A stretch of 64,000 nucleotides of DNA from Rhodococcus opacus (lineage in GTDB: Bacteria > Actinomycetota > Actinomycetes > Mycobacteriales > Mycobacteriaceae). The notes under the pieces were generated by a model that saw only the letters and a program-made list of their open reading frames with translations, was not told the origin of the DNA and did not search any database. The stretch spans positions 1-64,000 of the forward strand of contig NZ_JAAXPA010000027.1 of the NCBI RefSeq assembly GCF_012396235.1. Direction: 5' to 3'. A program made the translations under genes and the position numbers. Shown here in pieces: positions 61,222-64,000 of the stretch; position 1 is the stretch's first letter, and every line of letters starts with the position of its first letter.

Positions 61222-61248
61222 GACGAACCGCGACGGCAGAATGTGACA
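61222..61248 (-). promoter_or_regulatory. ECF41-type sigma promoter of the CMD gene
   Basis: Minus strand: TGTCACA (61248-61242), 16-bp spacer, CGTC (61225-61222). This is the reported ECF41 promoter (TGTCACA-N15/16-CGTC) without mismatch. It starts two bases upstream of the sigma gene's ATG, on the opposite strand. Confidence 0.85.
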
Positions 61249-61249
61249 G

Positions 61250-62125
61250 ATGACCGACAACGAAGTTCTGGCGCATCGCTTCGAGGAGAACCGGACGCAC
61301 CTGTCGGCGGTCGCCTATCGGATGCTCGGCTCGATCAGCGAAGCGGAGGACGCCGTGCAGGAGGGCTGGCTCCGGCTCAGCCGTGCCGATACGTCGGATG
61401 TGGAGAACCTGCGTGGTTGGCTGACGACGGTCGTCGCCCGGGTATGCCTCGACATGCTCCGGTCACGGAAGACTCGCCGCGAGGAGCCACTCGACGTCCA
61501 TGTGCCGGATCCGAGCGTGAGTGAGCTGGACGTGGCCGATCCCGAGCACGAGGCGGTGCTCGGCGACTCGGTCGGACTCGCGCTGCTGGTCGTTCTCGAC
61601 ACGCTGACACCCGCCGAGCGGCTCGCATTCGTGTTGCACGACATGTTTGCCCTGTCCTTCGACGAGATCGCCCCGATCGCCGGACGCACCCCCGCCGCGT
61701 CCCGTCAGCTCGCGAGCCGCGCGCGCCGCCGTGTCCAGGGGTCGGGGCCCGTTCCGGATACCGACCCGACCCGGCAGCGCGAGGTGGTCGAGGCGTTCAT
61801 GGCCGCCTCGCGGGCCGGCCGGTTCGACGACCTCCTCGCCCTGCTCGACCCGGACATCGTCCTGCGGGCCGACGGCGGCGCTGACGGATCCTCTCTCGTG
61901 CGCGGAGCCCGCGCCGTCAGCGAGCAGGCCCTCACCTTCTCGCGCTTCGCTCCGTTCGCCCGGCTCGCCCTGGTGAACGGCGCCGCCGGAGTCGTGACCG
62001 CACCCGAGGGAAAGGCCATGTCGGTCATGGCCTTCACCGTCGCAGGTGGGAAGATCGCCCGGATCGACATCCTCGCCGACCCGCACCGCCTGCAGCGTCT
62101 CGGACTCTCTTCCGTAGGCGACTGA
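61250..62125 (+). CDS. sigJ: ECF41 family RNA polymerase sigma factor (SigJ type)
   Basis: A 291-residue ECF sigma factor: region 2 (about 10-80, YRMLGSISEAEDAVQEGWLRL), region 4 (about 125-175, LAFVLHDMFALSFDEIAPIAGRTPAASRQLASRARRR) and a C-terminal SnoaL-like domain (about 180-290), in place of a separate anti-sigma gene. In ECF41 members this domain regulates activity in cis. It is divergent from its likely target, the CMD gene, with the ECF41 promoter between. No ribosome site is visible before the ATG, so a leaderless mRNA is possible. Confidence 0.93.
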   Translation: MTDNEVLAHRFEENRTHLSAVAYRMLGSISEAEDAVQEGWLRLSRADTSDVENLRGWLTTVVARVCLDMLRSRKTRREEPLDVHVPDPSVSELDVADPEHEAVLGDSVGLALLVVLDTLTPAERLAFVLHDMFALSFDEIAPIAGRTPAASRQLASRARRRVQGSGPVPDTDPTRQREVVEAFMAASRAGRFDDLLALLDPDIVLRADGGADGSSLVRGARAVSEQALTFSRFAPFARLALVNGAAGVVTAPEGKAMSVMAFTVAGGKIARIDILADPHRLQRLGLSSVGD

Positions 62126-62230
62126 CGACCCCGCAGGTAGCGGCGGTTTTTTGTGCCCGATCCTGGGGATCTGAGCCGTCCTGCCAGTACCATGGTGGGA
62201 CAGGTACGCCCTCGAGCACGGAGGTCACCC

Positions 62231-62734
62231 ATGGAGCTCGGCACCGTCACTTTCACCTACGACGGGCGGGTAGCCCTTCGATTCCAGCAAGCGCTCTCGC
62301 ACTCGCCGGAGAAGGTGTGGCGTGTTCTCACCGACCCGCAGTACCTGAAGGCCTGGTTCCCCGCCGACGTCGAGTTCGACCTCACTCCGGGTGCCGAACT
62401 CGTCTTCCGTGTGACGCCGGAGCAGGTGCGCCGATTCGGATTGCCCGCAGATCAGACCACCACGGGGACGGTCATCTCGGTGCATCCCGCGCACATCCTC
62501 GAATACCTGTGGGACGCCGAAACCCTGCACTGGGAACTCGTCCCCGACGGCAGCGGAGGCTGCTGGCTGACGCTCACCCACACCGTGGAAGAAGAGGAAT
62601 CCGCCTACGCTCACGCCGCCGGCTGGCACGCGGGACTCGAGGTGGTCGAAGCGCAACTGGACGGCCGCGAAGTCGACTGGTCCCCGTGGGATCGGGCCGA
62701 CGAACTCGCGGCGTCGTACCGCAAGACGTCCTGA
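62231..62734 (+). CDS. SRPBCC family protein (AHSA1-like)
   Basis: A 167-residue START/Bet v1-fold protein. The pattern ALSHSPEKVWRVLTDPQYLKAWFPADVEFDLTPGAELVFRV, then GTVISVHPAHILEYLWDAETLHWELVP, matches AHSA1-type SRPBCC proteins, which bind hydrophobic ligands. The ligand is unknown. GGAGG lies six bases before the ATG; an in-frame GTG at 62153 is less well supported. Follows sigJ on the same strand with a gap of about 105 bp. Confidence 0.88.
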   Translation: MELGTVTFTYDGRVALRFQQALSHSPEKVWRVLTDPQYLKAWFPADVEFDLTPGAELVFRVTPEQVRRFGLPADQTTTGTVISVHPAHILEYLWDAETLHWELVPDGSGGCWLTLTHTVEEEESAYAHAAGWHAGLEVVEAQLDGREVDWSPWDRADELAASYRKTS

Positions 62735-62758
62735 CCACCGGATTCACCGACGGGAGGA

Positions 62759-63784
62759 GTGCGTATCCCGGGCAGCACGACCACACCGGCAGCGACGTTC
62801 GTCAAGGAGGTCACCGGCGAGGCGACGCGGCGTTGGGGTGTGCACGGCACCGACCTCGGCTGTCCCACACGCCTGGCCGACGGCAGAGTCGCGTTCTTCT
62901 TCGGCGACACGTTCAGCTCACGCGGCCGAAGCGGTAGACGGTGGCGCAGCCCCGTGATGTTGCGCTCCACCACAACCGATCTCCGGGGCGGCATCGAGTT
63001 CGAATCCGCGGCCGGCGGCCGGACGGCGACAGAGATCCTGCCGAACGCGCACGACGTCCGCGAACTCCCCGACCGGGAATCTGCGGGCAGCGAGTTCACC
63101 GTCGTTCCCGCTGACGCCGTCACGATCGGTGACCGGACCTATCTGTCCGTCGTCAGTGTGCACTCGTGGCGGTCGCGTGCGTGGCCGACGAACTTCACGT
63201 ATCTCGCCTGGTCCGACGACGGCGGCGAGAACTGGCACCGCTCACCCGCCCGCTGGGACAACCGCGGTGGGTCACTCGATCAGCTGTGGACCATGGAACG
63301 GCACGACGGCTACGTCTACGTCGTCTCGAGCGCGTTCGACCGCACCAATCCGGGTGGGATGATCCTCCGGCGGGTCCCCGAATCGCGCATCCTCGAGCCC
63401 GGTGCCTACGAGGACTGGGGCTGGGACCGCGGTACGGGGTGGGCGTGGGGACAGCCCGCGACCCCGATCCTGCCGGGCCCCGTCGGGGAGATGTGCCTGC
63501 GACGGATCGACGGCACCTGGGTCCTCGCGTACTTCGACCCCACCGCGTACGCGATCGTCACACGCACCGCGGACCGGATCGACGGACTGTGGTCGGAACC
63601 GACCGTGCAGGTCGCCGGGGGCGACTGGGGAGCGGCGGACGGCACGTGGGCGCAGATCTACGGCGGATTCATCCACCCGGGGTCCACGTTGGGCGAGCTG
63701 CATCTGCTTGTGTCGCAATGGAACACGACGACCGGCGACCCCTACCGCGTCCTGCAATTCACGACTCGACCGGCCGCCGGGTAG
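62759..63784 (+). CDS. DUF4185 domain-containing protein (possible endo-D-arabinanase, GH183 type)
   Basis: A 341-residue beta-propeller-type protein with the DUF4185 signature blocks GVHGTDLGCPTRLADGRVAFFFGDTFSS, NFTYLAWSDDGGENWHRSPARWDN and GWAWGQPATPILPGP. DUF4185 proteins include recently described D-arabinan-cleaving enzymes (family GH183) that act on arabinogalactan of mycolic-acid bacteria. No signal peptide is seen at the N-terminus, so export would need another route or an upstream start. The GTG at 62759 is very close to GGGAGG (one base), so the start is uncertain. Confidence 0.82.
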   Translation: MRIPGSTTTPAATFVKEVTGEATRRWGVHGTDLGCPTRLADGRVAFFFGDTFSSRGRSGRRWRSPVMLRSTTTDLRGGIEFESAAGGRTATEILPNAHDVRELPDRESAGSEFTVVPADAVTIGDRTYLSVVSVHSWRSRAWPTNFTYLAWSDDGGENWHRSPARWDNRGGSLDQLWTMERHDGYVYVVSSAFDRTNPGGMILRRVPESRILEPGAYEDWGWDRGTGWAWGQPATPILPGPVGEMCLRRIDGTWVLAYFDPTAYAIVTRTADRIDGLWSEPTVQVAGGDWGAADGTWAQIYGGFIHPGSTLGELHLLVSQWNTTTGDPYRVLQFTTRPAAG

Positions 63785-63788
63785 CTCG

Positions 63789-64000
63789 TCACCCCACGAG
63801 TTCCGACTCCGTCCACCGCCCCTCCCCTTCGAGTTCCACACCGCGGGAATGGAATTGATTGAGGGTACTGCGGTGGCCCACGCTCACCACGATGCTGTCC
63901 GGGAGTTCGGTCCTGAGCAGGGTGTAGAGCGTGTATTCGAGGCCCTCGTCGATGGCCGACGTGGCCTCGTCGAGGAAGATCACCGCGGGGCGTGCGATCA
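63789..64000 (-). CDS. ABC transporter ATP-binding domain, C-terminal end (partial)
   Basis: The minus-strand frame is open to the right edge: ARPAVIFLDEATSAIDEGLEY is Walker B plus D-loop of an ABC ATPase, followed by the switch His in VVSVGHRSTLNQFH and a stop at 63789-63791. The SAIDEG and GHR pattern resembles the ATPase of SbmA/BacA-like or YddA-type exporters with fused membrane domain. Only the last 70 residues are seen; the start lies outside. Confidence 0.8.
   Translation of the reverse strand, partial: IARPAVIFLDEATSAIDEGLEYTLYTLLRTELPDSIVVSVGHRSTLNQFHSRGVELEGEGRWTESELVG

Overview
The window is high-GC DNA (about two thirds G+C, strongly GC-biased third codon positions) from an actinomycete of the mycolic-acid group, most likely Rhodococcus or a close relative in the Nocardiaceae. 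Protein sequences are close to Mycobacterium tuberculosis orthologues but not identical. From memory, gene order follows two M. tuberculosis blocks: Rv1683-Rv1689 (lipase/acyl-CoA synthetase, Trm112-like, TetR, ABC pair, mpg, tyrS) and Rv1626-Rv1659 (pdtaR, polA, rpsA, coaE, uvrB, Rv1636, uvrA, infC-rpmI-rplT-tsnR, pheST, arg operon). No prophage, insertion sequence, CRISPR array or integrated island was seen. Most of the window is conserved chromosomal core.

Layout. 1-715: 5' end of a minus-strand 16S rRNA with its leader, boxA-like element and promoter. 716-8083: tyrS-mpg, an ABC-2 exporter operon ending in its own TetR gene, a Trm112-like protein and a large fused hydrolase/acyl-CoA synthetase. 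8196-16780: complete arginine operon argCJBDFRGH behind an ARG-box palindrome. 16849-23238: pheST and infC-rpmI-rplT-tsnR; infC starts with AUC behind a terminator-containing leader. 23616-25989: small DUF proteins, then a WYL regulator divergent from a hydrolase. 25996-37508: uvrA, a DoxX protein with 11-residue repeats, a HelD-type RNA polymerase helicase, UspA and uvrB. 37586-42485: a DUF402 protein, coaE, rpsA and a methyltransferase. 42525-49544: an amino-acid ABC importer, a dehydrogenase, an exporter with a micropeptide, a GlxA-type regulator and thioredoxin. 49564-58094: polA and a branched-chain amino acid ABC system. 58261-64000: TetR/SDR pair, pdtaR, an unusual tRNA, a CMD protein/ECF41 sigma pair, SRPBCC, a DUF4185 protein and a truncated ABC ATPase.

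Regulation is unusually readable. uvrA and uvrB both carry the RecA-independent DNA-damage promoter (TTGTCRGTG-N8-TANNNT), giving a coordinated excision-repair response that would be leaderless for uvrB. The CMD-family gene beside the ECF41 sigma factor has an exact TGTCACA-N16-CGTC promoter. Several local regulators sit beside perfect inverted repeats. The most unusual observations are a 74-nt tRNA with a Leu(CAA) anticodon but no long variable arm, the terminator in the infC leader, a hairpin covering the tsnR start codon, the LivH permease with a secreted N-terminal domain, and the 11-mer amphipathic tail on the DoxX protein. No wholly new multi-gene system is evident.
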